From Nitzschia sp. DOCU1 (lineage: Eukaryota > Bacillariophyta > Bacillariophyceae > Bacillariales > Bacillariaceae), in the NCBI GenBank assembly GCA_951394045.1, contig OX595985.1, positions 4,712,001 to 4,776,000 on the forward strand: 64,000 bases of DNA, read 5' to 3'. The notes beneath the pieces were generated by a model. The model was not told the origin of the DNA, ran no database searches, and saw only the letters and a program-made list of their open reading frames with translations. Positions 42,077 through 52,080 of the stretch are shown piece after piece (position 1 is the stretch's first letter; every line of letters begins with the position of its first letter). The position numbers and the translations under genes were made by a program.

Positions 42077-43234
42077 TCACGAGATGATGGTAGAAGTGGG
42101 TGGCTCGACCAACTCGGGTGCAGGAGCTGCTCCTTCATGGACGCACTTTTCCAAGCCGCAATACAACAATGGCCTTTTTTCCGAGCAACCGTTTGACGAC
42201 AAGGCTTCTCCAAAACATACATAGTTGAGACGACAATCATTGCAGATGAGGATGAGCATTCGGCACGTGTTGCACCGCACCTCTTTTTGTTCGCTCGGTG
42301 CATGGCCATTGTCGTAGTCATCGTGAAGTTTCAAACACACCAAACACCTCCCAATGATAGCCGCGGGACCATGGACGGGGTCCTTCCTTCGATAGTCAAA
42401 GACAAAGTTTTTGCCCAAAAATAGATTGCTACTTGTAGTAGCGGAGTGCGCTGAGCTAGCTTGAGCCTCCAAATAAGTTTGAATACCGCCACCTAATTGA
42501 TAAACTCGTTTTTCCGGATAGAGAGATTGTACTAGCATGCTGACTCTTTCGCAACGCACGCCTCCGGTACAGTACATGTAGATATCGCTCTTTTCTTGAA
42601 TGTGAGGATTGTTGGCTAGGAGGTGGGGCAGATCCGAGTATTTCCGTGTGTTCGTGAGCAAGGTCGGAACATAGGGGGCGGAAAAGTGCCCCACACGCGA
42701 TTCATAAACGTTGCGGACATCCAGTAACAAGGCGTTCGTGTTGTTTTCTTTATCACCTCCTGCTAGCAGCAAGTGAGAATTCCACTCGTCCGGCGTCAAG
42801 TGGGGAGAAGGGTGGAGGCATGTCATATCCTTTTGGATTTTCGCCATGTTTAGTTGATGGGTGGTTCCTTCTTCGACTATTATTGACTCATGTTTCTCCT
42901 CCACCGCAGTATTATCAATTTGAGCCTTTTTCTTTCGCTTTGCCTTGGCTTTTTTGGATAGTTTTGCACCATTGACATCCTCACCCCCAAAGGATTCATC
43001 GGCACCAAACAGACTGATCACCGTCTGGGTTTTCTTCACAATCAAATTGTCAAATAACTGCGGCTGGATTGGAAGATTTTCTCGCAACAAACAGTATTTG
43101 ACATTTAAATTGATAGTATTTCCGGATATCTCTTGTAGTATTTGGGTGACCAACTGTTCATATTCTTGCAAGAGCTGGAACTTGCCGCTCAACAATGAGG
43201 TATTTGGCTCAGCGGTGATTTGGAGAAGCGCGGT
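42077..43234 (-). CDS. rhodanese-domain protein, TrhO/TSTD2-like, 5' exon missing
   Basis: The open frame runs from about 43234 to a TGA at 42077; the best start inside it is only a TTG at 43195, so a 5' exon and intron are likely. The N-terminal part resembles the ferredoxin-like domain of TrhO (UPF0176) proteins. A basic KKAKAKRKKKAQ linker follows, then the rhodanese domain with LLLDVRNVYESRVGHF and the active loop CTGGVRCER holding the catalytic Cys. The C-terminus has paired cysteines (GRCLVC, VRCNTC, ICNDC) forming a probable zinc site. Bacterial TrhO hydroxylates tRNA uridine-34; in eukaryotes the related TSTD2 is poorly characterised. An acyl or persulphide intermediate role is inferred only from the conserved Cys. 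It is convergent with the 41414-42024 ORF, 52 bp apart. Confidence 0.75.
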   Translation of the reverse strand, partial: TALLQITAEPNTSLLSGKFQLLQEYEQLVTQILQEISGNTINLNVKYCLLRENLPIQPQLFDNLIVKKTQTVISLFGADESFGGEDVNGAKLSKKAKAKRKKKAQIDNTAVEEKHESIIVEEGTTHQLNMAKIQKDMTCLHPSPHLTPDEWNSHLLLAGGDKENNTNALLLDVRNVYESRVGHFSAPYVPTLLTNTRKYSDLPHLLANNPHIQEKSDIYMYCTGGVRCERVSMLVQSLYPEKRVYQLGGGIQTYLEAQASSAHSATTSSNLFLGKNFVFDYRRKDPVHGPAAIIGRCLVCLKLHDDYDNGHAPSEQKEVRCNTCRMLILICNDCRLNYVCFGEALSSNGCSEKRPLLYCGLEKCVHEGAAPAPELVEPPTSTIIS

Positions 43235-44149
43235 TCACAATCCTACTTCCCGATACTGAAGAGGAAGCAGCATCATTCATCGATCATCACAACGCGGCGG
43301 CGACAGTACTATTCGATGGCTCGTTTCGCTTCTCCTTGTTTGACCAGAACGTTCGACAAGAAGCAAGAAGCAGCCAATTGGAGACGCACTCTGATGCAGT
43401 TCGCAATCCTACTTCCCGATTCTGAAGAGGTACAGCCCCGAATAACTCGATGTCCAAGTTCCCGCCACTCGCCTATTTCGTGTCAAGGATTTATCAATAT
43501 CGTGTCAAGGTTGTGTCACAGCCGTGTCAAAGTTCTGCCATGTTCTTGCGTCATGATTATTCCAAGGCTTATAATTTAACGCTTCTGATGCTGATAGGGC
43601 AATTGGAACTGGGGGAAGTTACCAAATGGGGGCTTCTCTTGAATCAACTTGGAATATATTATTCAACGCCATATATTATATTAACATGTTTGCATGTGTT
43701 TGCCAACTCCGACCGAAAATGGGGGGGGAAAGGGCGGAAGCGGAGGGGAAAAAAAGAAAGGGAAAAGGAAAAAAAGAAGGGAGACGCAAGGATTCCCCAC
43801 ACCGGCTTCCCCGCGAAGAACACATGGTCATGGCATGCATACTCCGAATGGACCCGGCCTACGACATTCTCATATATATAGACTTTAATGTAGGATGGGG
43901 GCGCGACAGGGGAAAACTTCTAAGCAAATCAGAACGTCGACGATTATTTCTTTCAATAAGACTGTCTTTACAGTGACGCCTGGCGGCAACGAAAAAGGGC
44001 GCGCAGGATTTTGAAAACATCAAATGTCGGCGCACCTCCGTCGACAAAATGCAGAATTGGCAAACGACGATGAGTCTTGCGATCGGCAAGCGAGTCTTAC
44101 TAAGGGTAATAGATTATTCAAGCTATGTAGATACTTTAAATATGGACTA
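43235..44149. other. intergenic, with direct repeat and purine tract
   Basis: A 27-bp imperfect direct repeat (CAATCCTACTTCCCGAT...) occurs near 43240 and 43403. A purine-rich stretch lies at 43721-43795. No gene recognised; 5' exons of the rhodanese gene could be hidden in 43235-43440. Confidence 0.5.
43721..43795 (+). repeat. homopurine tract
   Basis: Nearly uninterrupted G/A on the plus strand, including eight G and several A runs; 43 consecutive purines near 43752-43794. May form triplex DNA; otherwise simple low complexity. Confidence 0.7.
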
Positions 44150-44797
44150 TCAAACTTTGCATCGGACAGGGCAGTTGTTGTCATGCGGCGGCTTGCCACG
44201 AACAACAGCCCCATCTTCCTTTCGTTGCAGATATACGGAATATGTGGAACAAAAATAACGAGGACCAACTTTGTAACAACAATTGTCCGGCCTCGGTTGC
44301 CAATGTGTCATCATCCCCATCGGTGGGTAATGAACGAGCCATGATGGGCATGGCACTACTACGGCTTGTGCCAGTGGAATTTGCTGCTGGGTGGGGGCGG
44401 GGTGAATTTGCTCAAGGGGAGGGGAGGGTGGCAGTGCTTGTTGTGCAACCGGTGCTTCTTTTTCCTGCAGGGCCAAGCAACAACCAACCAGTGCTTCTTT
44501 TTCCTGCGGGGCCAAGCAACGAGATGCAACGAACGAAGTGCAAGCCGAGCACTTGCACAACTTGGTAGCTGGATCTTGACCGACTGTGGCATTTCGCCTG
44601 GCTTGTGCCTCAAAATACTCGGACAAAAAAACTTCACCATTGTCTTCTGTTGGAATTCGGACATTGCCAAACATCAGGCTAAATCCACACTTTCTTGCAA
44701 GCTCGTTCAAGTGATGAAGCATGGTGTGATCATAGTAGCGGGGCAAATCAGCAAATCCAGCTGGTCCGCTTGGCCAATTTCCTTTGAGACGCTGCTG
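44150..44797 (-). pseudogene. transposase T, C-terminal third (third piece)
   Basis: Continues the frame of 52081-54160 after removal of copia-4 and one TGCTG: codons join as AAC CAG CAG CGT. It starts QQRLKGNWPSGPAGF, then helical sequence, a Cys-x-Cys-x2-Cys-like stretch, a Pro/Gln-rich repeat region with a tandem duplication (PQEKEALVGCC / LQEKEAPVAQQ), and a Cys-rich end (HDNNCPVRCKV). Stop at 44150. Function of the tail is unknown. Confidence 0.8.
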
Positions 44798-45021
44798 TGT
44801 TGTCCGACCCGGAATCCTGTTCGAGTGAGTCGACACGAAAGTGCAATTGCGACTTGCCGTTACTCCGTTTGCCCAATCAGATCGAAGCAGGAACATAGCT
44901 GCTTCTCTCCGGCATTGGATGAGCAACTGCCTCGTCTCAAACGCAACTCAATAAAGTAGTCATTCTTTTGTTTCTGTTGATTGTTGCTTTGCACCTTCAG
45001 GGATAGGAAAGGATCACAACA
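44798..45021 (+). repeat. copia-4 5' LTR
   Basis: 224 bp, TGTTG...CAACA ends; near-identical to 51852-52075. AATAAAG at about 44950 may serve as polyadenylation signal in the 3' copy. Confidence 0.95.
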
Positions 45022-45039
45022 GGTTATGAGCCCAATTAC
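45022..45039 (+). promoter_or_regulatory. copia-4 PBS, half-tRNA-Met type
   Basis: GGTTATGAGCCC immediately follows the LTR. Its complement GGGCTCATAACC is the anticodon arm of tRNA-Met (CAT anticodon), not a tRNA 3' end. Priming by an internal tRNA-iMet fragment is established for Drosophila copia and Ty5. Confidence 0.7.
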
Positions 45040-45159
45040 ACCTCGCTTGCGTTATCGGAATCGGACTGCTATCGCGGTTGGGTGGCTGAAATCGGAAGAG
45101 GATTGTACGAAGGAAACGAATAATCCCCCCGCAAAACAGAAGCTTCTCACTCAAACACC

Positions 45160-47262
45160 ATGTTTACTACGGTTACTGACTACGTAGTCAAGTTCCTCGC
45201 CCAGAATCGAGATCCCGACGCTCACCGATTCATGAACTTGATCTATCAGGATGCGATTCCGGACCCCAGTCGCTTGTTCGTTGATCCAGCCACCATGGAT
45301 GATCTGAAGACGGAACGAGAAGTCATCGACCTTCTCAGACAAATCATCGCGCGAGAAGTCATTGCACCGATGGCAACTCAGACTTCGGACATTAACGACA
45401 TCACCAGGATTATCAACTCATTGCCTCTTTATGTGGAAGTGAACGGAAGTCAACGACGATTGTCCCGAGATAGTCTGCAAAGAGCCCTGGAACTGGCGAT
45501 TACGAACGGAAAGGATTCGATTGAGATTCGAGTGGGAACGTCTCAGATCTACTTCGACCCGACAAACGGACCGATTGATTTCACTGACTGGTCCCAGTTT
45601 TCGCTGACTTCGATTAGAGCCCCGGTTCCGCCCGCGCCGATGACTGCTGCTGAAATTGCTGCTGCGGTTGTCGGAGCCATCCCGACGCCCCCGACTGCTG
45701 CTGAACTGGCTAGTGCGTTCGCTAGCGCGTACCCACAGCCTACCGTTACTACCTCTGCAACCGCTGTGACACCTAGTGTCCCCACCTCCGCTTCGACTGC
45801 TGGAATTCTGTTTACTTTCAACTCTGGTGCGCTCCCCTCGGATGTCTGCACTCGCTATGAGAACAAGTACAAGACGAAGGGGCTGATTACCGGATCTATG
45901 GTCCGCACGCCGTACTCCACCGGGTTTCGCTATCACCTCGAAGGTGCCGACAAGCTGATTCTTCCGGATGGTACCTTCTTTCAGATCCAAGTCCCGAATG
46001 AGAAGGAATTCTTGAAGGCTACGGTTTACTGCGAAGACGACACGCATGCTGGGATACGCCAATGGTACCAGAACTTCAGCCAGGCGTGTCTAGACTACGG
46101 ATACTACGCGCACCCATTGTGGTGTTTCCTCCCGGATCATGGAGGGCCCGAGGGTTTCACTGTTGGAGATGGACCGAACGATGACCTTCCGAAGCGGATG
46201 GAAATCCAGATTGCAAAGATGACGAATGTCATCTATCGTGTGCTCTGCAAGAAGGAGATGTTTCCGAAAGGAAGCCGTCTCGTTGAGATCGTCCAATCGT
46301 GTCCTGGGGATGGATACAGCGCCCTCAAGTCTGTGCTGTTTAAAAGCCATCCAGCATTCTACGCTCATCCTTCAACGTTGATTCGTGAGTATCCAAAACA
46401 AAAGGAGCTCTCGATGACTGCGTATTATCGGATCTTCAACGATTACCTTCAGGTGAGGGCCTGGATTGCTGATATCACCTTGACCCTGGACGATCTGAGT
46501 GAGCTCGACATTTTCATTCGGAACACGAAGCATAATGTCTACCTCAATCAAGTCACTCGAGAAGAGCGCCGTATTCCCTCGATTGCCATCAAGAAATATC
46601 GCGGCACTCAGCTTGTTGAAACATTGTCCAAGTTTCTGCTCGAAGCTGATAGCCCCGAATGGAAAGAAGTCACCTCTTCACGTCATTCCAAGAAAGATAC
46701 ACTGGGAAAGGGTGGAAAGACTGACTACGGTTCCCGCAAACCGTATCGTAAGCCTTTCAGTGCGATTGTTAACGCAATCGCCGAAGTCTCGGATGATGAT
46801 GCTGACGATACCACCAAGGAAGGCCCCGATGAGGACGATGCTACCGACGATGATGACCCCATCAGTGCCGCATTACTATCGATCAAGGTTCCGAAGGCTT
46901 CCAAGTCCCGTGCCCTCTATCATGTCTACTGTGCTTCGGTCCACAGAATTCAAATGGAACCTGACCTCGCTCGCGATACTACTTGTATTGTATGCGATGG
47001 AAAACATCGGTTTGATAAATGCCCGATCCTCAGCAATGCTGACTTCCTACGTGGACACTACGTTCGATATTGCCAGCAGCTCCGTCGCGATTCCACTGCC
47101 AAGGCAGCCGCTCTTTCAGGGAAAAACGGAGGCTCACCTTCTCGCGGTGCTGGCTCGCCAACTGCAAAATCGCTGAACTTTGTCGATGCCCAAGATGATA
47201 ATTATGAAGGTGGCAGTGACACTGATACTGACGGTGAGGATTTTCAGCGCGGCCGCGGATAA
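45160..47262 (+). CDS. gag: copia-4 gag
   Basis: 700 residues from the ATG at 45160. Helical N-terminal region, an Ala/Pro/Thr-rich linker (about residues 150-220), a capsid-like core (YHLEGADKLILPDGTFF, then YYRIFNDYLQVRAW), an acidic stretch, and a CCHC zinc knuckle CIVCDGKHRFDKC (C-x2-C-x3-H-x4-C). Typical of diatom CoDi gag. The stop TAA is at 47260-47262; the protease frame overlaps from 47238 in the -1 phase. Confidence 0.92.
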   Translation: MFTTVTDYVVKFLAQNRDPDAHRFMNLIYQDAIPDPSRLFVDPATMDDLKTEREVIDLLRQIIAREVIAPMATQTSDINDITRIINSLPLYVEVNGSQRRLSRDSLQRALELAITNGKDSIEIRVGTSQIYFDPTNGPIDFTDWSQFSLTSIRAPVPPAPMTAAEIAAAVVGAIPTPPTAAELASAFASAYPQPTVTTSATAVTPSVPTSASTAGILFTFNSGALPSDVCTRYENKYKTKGLITGSMVRTPYSTGFRYHLEGADKLILPDGTFFQIQVPNEKEFLKATVYCEDDTHAGIRQWYQNFSQACLDYGYYAHPLWCFLPDHGGPEGFTVGDGPNDDLPKRMEIQIAKMTNVIYRVLCKKEMFPKGSRLVEIVQSCPGDGYSALKSVLFKSHPAFYAHPSTLIREYPKQKELSMTAYYRIFNDYLQVRAWIADITLTLDDLSELDIFIRNTKHNVYLNQVTREERRIPSIAIKKYRGTQLVETLSKFLLEADSPEWKEVTSSRHSKKDTLGKGGKTDYGSRKPYRKPFSAIVNAIAEVSDDDADDTTKEGPDEDDATDDDDPISAALLSIKVPKASKSRALYHVYCASVHRIQMEPDLARDTTCIVCDGKHRFDKCPILSNADFLRGHYVRYCQQLRRDSTAKAAALSGKNGGSPSRGAGSPTAKSLNFVDAQDDNYEGGSDTDTDGEDFQRGRG

Positions 47263-47920
47263 ACTTGGTTTCGCGCCGCCGTCTTCAGCAAAAATCCAAG
47301 TGTTCTACAAGCGGGACTTTGTCGGAGCTGCAGGATAGCAGCAAGTCCGTCGCTTCCACCTCCGACCTTATGGACGATACCACTATCAAGGTTTCAAATC
47401 TGTCTCGTCATATTCATCCTTCGATTCGGGAGTCAAAATCGCAGGATGAGGGGAGAGCGAGCTCCAGATCTGAACGAACGAAAATTGCGCGTAAGCGCCT
47501 GGCCTCAAACGGGAAAAGAGGCCACTCTGGTATTGTGACGGTATGTTCTTCTGGAATGCATGATTCGAATCAGGGGAGAGTTCATTCGGATGATGTCGCG
47601 CTGCCGGAGCCACGAAAACCCCCTGATCCGGCCGTCATTGCTTCTATTGCGGATGATGACGTTGAATCTGCTGCCCCAGATCTGCTTCCACGTGGGCTCA
47701 TGGATGATGATGATGATGAATCTACCGACGATGACGCATCTCATGATGGCGTGATCGGACCCGAGACGAATGCGATTGGAATTGCCGTAAACGCGCTCTC
47801 ATGTGACGCTCCCGTTACAACTGATCCAATTCCGGAATCTCAAGACGTGGATGGAATGCGTGCTGAAATCGACACGGGGGCTCGAGCCACCTGCACCGAT
47901 CGAAAAGAATTGCTTCACGA
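47238..47920 (+). CDS. pro: copia-4 protease segment (-1 frame)
   Basis: Open from 47238 in the -1 frame relative to gag; 25-nt overlap with gag. A TTTT at 47241-47244 (GAT TTT CAG in gag frame) permits a simple -1 slip on Phe-tRNA. Long acidic low-complexity region, then the retropepsin motif EIDTGARATCTD (Asp codon 47871-47873). The frame runs on to 48059, but after HDI at about 47918 the homologous sequence is in the next frame, so a one-base deletion there separates it from integrase. Confidence 0.75.
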
Positions 47921-50900
47921 TATCGACGGTTCACTAAGAAGTTTCCAAGCCCTATCAAGCTCATGCCAGCCACGCATGGATCGGATGCCCGTCCGGAAGG
48001 CTGCGGTTTTCTACATGTTCCTAGCCCTACTGCTGCATCTGGATACCTGCCAGTGTTGACCTTTTACACTCCTGAGCTGCGGACGACGGTTATCAACGAG
48101 CTGGACCTCATACGTGCTGCTGGTCTCAAGCGCTGTGAGATTGAAGGAGAACAGTTACTGAAATTCTACGATGCTGGCACGTTCACTTGGAAAGCGTCTC
48201 ATAAAAAGCGACGATCCCAAGATGTGATGATTCACGGTGTTCTACGATCTGGGAAGTGCTACTCTGGTGTACTTTTGGAGCCTGTCGATGATAAAGCTAT
48301 CCAGGCAATCAAGATTGAAGATTCTGATTTCGCTGAGGCCTGCGAGCGAGCGACTCTCTATGCGATCTACTCTTATCAAGAGAGAGAGTATGCAAAGCTT
48401 CGCCAAGAATTCAAAAGTTTAGCCAGGATGCATCACAACCTTCCATTCCATGAATTTATTCATCAAAATACTCCGGTACATGCGATTCGGAAGGAAGCCG
48501 AGCGTCTGCTGTGGCATCAGAGGCTTGGGCATCCGAGCGACTACTACCTCTACAATGCTCACAAGCATGTGGATGGAGTTCCGGAGTTCAGACATATGGA
48601 CCCAATCCTCGATGCCTGCCCCACATGCATTAGGGCAAAGCAAACCAAGGAACCTGCCGGCGAGCACACTACGCGAGTTGCGACCCAGCCGTATCAAGGA
48701 TTATCTATCGACTTCTCTTTCGCTGGCCAACGCTCCAAGGATGGTAATCGTGCGAAAGATTTTGTGGGATTCAATGGGGAGACCTGCTGGATTCTGGTCA
48801 CCGACCATTTTTCCCGCATGAAGCACGGTGATACTCGTGTTTCCAAGGCCTCGCCGGTAAAATGGTTGCGTGACTTTCTTCGTAAACATTCACCGCAGTG
48901 TGCCGATAAGTATGTGATGCTCGACCAAGGCGGGGAACTCTACGCAAACCCTGAGGTTGTAAAAAAAAAATACGAGGTTCGGCCTACCGGTGCAGACACG
49001 TCGAATCAAAATGGCCCAGTCGAACGTGCCCATCGCACCGTGGCTAATGCAATCCGAGCGATGCTCACCGGTGCGAATCTCGACATTAAATTCTGGCCAT
49101 ACGCGTTTCATCACTGGCTCAGAATCGACAACTCTTTGCCATCTCGGGATCAGGATGCAAGTCCGTTGCAAATCGCTCAGGGGAAGACCGACAATTTTGC
49201 GGACTTTCGAACGTTTGGTTGTCGTGTGTGGGTTCGACCGCCCGGTCGTCGCCCTGCAAAGTTTCGGGTTGTTTCAAGGCGTGGTATCTTCCTTGGGTTT
49301 ATCCCCAATACCACGGAGAATATTCTATGGTACGACCCAGAAACATCTCACGTGAAGATCGCAAAGCATGCCCGCTTCGATGAAGGCATGAATGATTTGC
49401 CTTTGAATGAAACACCGCCGAATGTTGTTCACTTACAACGTACTCAGCTTGGCGAGGAAATGCCCATGGAGATGCAGGAAGTCTCAGTTCAGGAATTTGA
49501 CGTCGGATCTAGTCCGTTCTTCGAGACTCTTCCGCGCCGTATGCGTGTCGCCTGCCAACGGCACAACTTTGGTCTGACGATTGAAAGTGACCAGCTCAGC
49601 AATCGCGCTTTTGTGTCGGACGTCCGTAAGGACAGCAGTGCCTCCCGTCTGTTCTCGACTCATAAGGCGACAACGAATAAAATCCGTGGTGCCTATATCA
49701 TCCGGATCAATGGCACCCCCGTGTTCACTAAGGACGAAGTGGTGGATGCACTGCGCTCTGTTCGCCAGTCAAAGCTGGGTACCTTCGAGATTGAATTTGC
49801 CCCCGAACGACGTTTGGCCGCTAAGCAAGTTCGGAATGCTATGAAGGAATTGGACCTTTTCGCTCCTGATCGCCCTGTGGATGGTGTCCACGTGCATGCG
49901 TTGACGGTTGGCGATATTCGATCTATTGCAGCCATACGGTACCCGGACGATGATCTTACGGATTCAGCTGTATTGCCTGAACAAGCCGCACTCGCTGTAT
50001 CGGCTATTCGTTCAAGCGCTACTACTGCAGCTGAGCAAGCACTTGGCCACTTCACGCGTCGCAAGCTAAAGAAACTTGAGACCTGGCCTCTCTGGGAAGC
50101 TGGCGAACGCAAACAGCTAGATCAGTTTCATGATCTTGGAATGTACGGCCTCCCTGTGGATCGTGGAAAGGATTCGATCGTTCTGCGCCAACACTGGCAG
50201 TATCACATTAAGCGTGATGGTACTCGCCGCGCTCGGAATTGCTGCGACGGATCTCCACGTGCTGCCCCCTCCTTGCACCGTTTTGTTCAAACCTACTCGT
50301 CGTGCGTTGAGCAGCCGGTACAGCGACTCTTCTTCGCGCTTTCGGCTGAGATGAACTACAAGGTTTTCGGAGGGGATGCTAAAGATGCATATGCCCACTC
50401 GCCGCCCCCGGATCGCCCTACCTTTGTTGCGATCGACGATGCCTATGCGGATTGGTATCAGTGGAAATTTGGTCATTCGGTTGATCGGTCTAAAGTCCTC
50501 CCGGTTCTCCATGCTCTGCAAGGCCACCCAGAATCAGGTCGTCTCTGGGAGCAGCATATCTCCAAGATTCTGCGATCGCCAGATCTGAACTTTCGATCCA
50601 CCACACATGACAAGTCGATTTATCGTGGAGATTTCAATGGAGTACCTATTTTTCTCCTCCGTCAAGTCGACGATTTTGCGCTGGCTGTCCCGGACGAGAC
50701 AATGGCCAAGGCAATCTACAAGCGTATTGGGGAACTTTTGCAGCTCCCGTCGGAACCATCTGCACCATTCAGTTATTTGGGACTACTCAATGACTTCAAT
50801 GGAGTTGACGTGAAGCAATATTCGGACCGAATTGTCCTCAGCTGTGGTAACTATATTGATCGAGTCCTGCGTTCTCATGGTTGGGACAAGGTTTCACCCA

Positions 50901-51775
50901 ACGACAAATCCAGCTCTCGGCCTCTTTCCCCTATGCGTCCTGACTGTCTGTCAACCCTGTATGCTTCGAAGGGTTTTCCTGAAGGATCCGAAGATTACCA
51001 GAAGCTTGTTGAGTCGTTTGGTTTCGGTTACCGAACTCTGCTGGGCGAATTACTGTACGCCTACGTCACATGCCGACCCGACATTGGCTACGCTGTCATC
51101 ACCCTGAGCAAGTTTGCGACTGCCCCGTCTGCATATCACTTCGCCATGCTGAAGCACGTTGCGAAGTACCTCCGCAGTACCCGCGATTGGGGCCTACATT
51201 ACTATCGATCCACCTCTGACCCCACACTTCCGCCTTGTCCACTTGAAGCTACATCTGTTGACCCTTCGCTGCCTGCATTCCCTTCGTATGAATCTGGTGT
51301 CCAACTTACCGGTTTTCTTGATGCTGCTCACGCGAACGAACTGCGTAAACGCCGATCCACCACGGGCTACGCCTTCATGTTAGCAGGAGGATGCATTTCC
51401 TATAAGTGCAAGACACAGCCTCTGACTGCCACGAGTTCTACTGAAGCCGAATTCTATGCGGCTGTCACGACTGCCAAGCATGCTCGATATTTGCGTGCTA
51501 TTCTTACGGAGTTGGGGTTCCCACAGTCGCATCCTACGCCATTATACTGCGATAACGAGTCAGCGATCAACATGGTCAATGCTCGTATACCCACTGAACG
51601 TTCACGCCACATCCTCATACAGTTTTTCGCTATTCAAGACTGGAAGGAATCGGGAGACATTGTCATGCGCCATATTCCTGGGATTTTGAATCCGTCAGAT
51701 GATCTAACGAAACCACTCGGTTGGGTGCTTCATTCGCGCCATTGCCAACGTCTGATGGGCCACATCCCACCCTGA
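47921..51775 (+). pseudogene. pol: copia-4 integrase-RT-RNase H, frameshifted from protease
   Basis: Open to 51775 (about 1,284 codons). Starts RRFTKKFPSPIKLMP, then integrase with HHCC zinc motif (WHQRLGHP, ACPTC), Asp in SIDFSFAG (48710-48712), Asp in MLDQGGE and Glu in GPVERAHR. The chromodomain-like/PDZ-like insert KIRGAYIIRINGTPVFTKD lies between integrase and RT. RT motif A is GGDAKDAYAHSP, the catalytic box QVDDFALAV (50669-50674). RNase H: GFLDAAHAN, SSTEAEFYAA, CDNESAINMVN. Stop just before the purine tract. Otherwise intact; a repair of the deletion near 47918 would unite pro and pol. Confidence 0.88.
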
Positions 51776-51842
51776 CCTCCCACCCTTTCTTCTCTTTCCA
51801 TGTCGGTCCATGCTATGATTCTAGCTTGAGGAAGCTACAATC

Positions 51843-51851
51843 AGGGGAGAG
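51843..51851 (+). promoter_or_regulatory. copia-4 polypurine tract
   Basis: AGGGGAGAG directly before the 3' LTR at 51852, as required for plus-strand priming. Confidence 0.85.
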
Positions 51852-52075
51852 TGTTGTCCGACCCGGAATCCTGTTCGAGTGAGTCGACACGAAAGTGCGA
51901 TTGCGACTTGCCGTTACTCCGTTTGCCCAATCAGATCGAAGCAGGAACATAGCTGTTTCTCTCCGGCATTGGATGAGCAACTGCCTCGTCTCAAACGCAA
52001 CTCAATAAAGTAGTCATTCTTTTGTTTCTGTTGATTGTTGCTTTGCACCTTCAGGGATAGGAAAGGATCACAACA
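51852..52075 (+). repeat. copia-4 3' LTR
   Basis: 224 bp; two substitutions against the 5' LTR. Followed by the target duplication TGCTG. Confidence 0.95.
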
Positions 52076-52080
52076 TGCTG

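Larger units (their letters stand above)
44798..52075 (+). mobile_element. copia-4: full-length CoDi-type copia element
   Basis: 7,278 bp between 224-bp LTRs that start TGTTGTCC and end CACAACA. Target duplication TGCTG is at 44793-44797 and 52076-52080. PBS right after the 5' LTR, purine tract right before the 3' LTR. The LTRs differ at two positions. It is inserted in the transposase T gene. A one-base deletion between protease and integrase makes this copy probably defective. Confidence 0.95.

Noticed and set aside
44801..44926. N-terminal part of the minus ORF 44150-44926
   Set aside because: Lies in the copia-4 LTR; the genuine transposase sequence begins at 44797.
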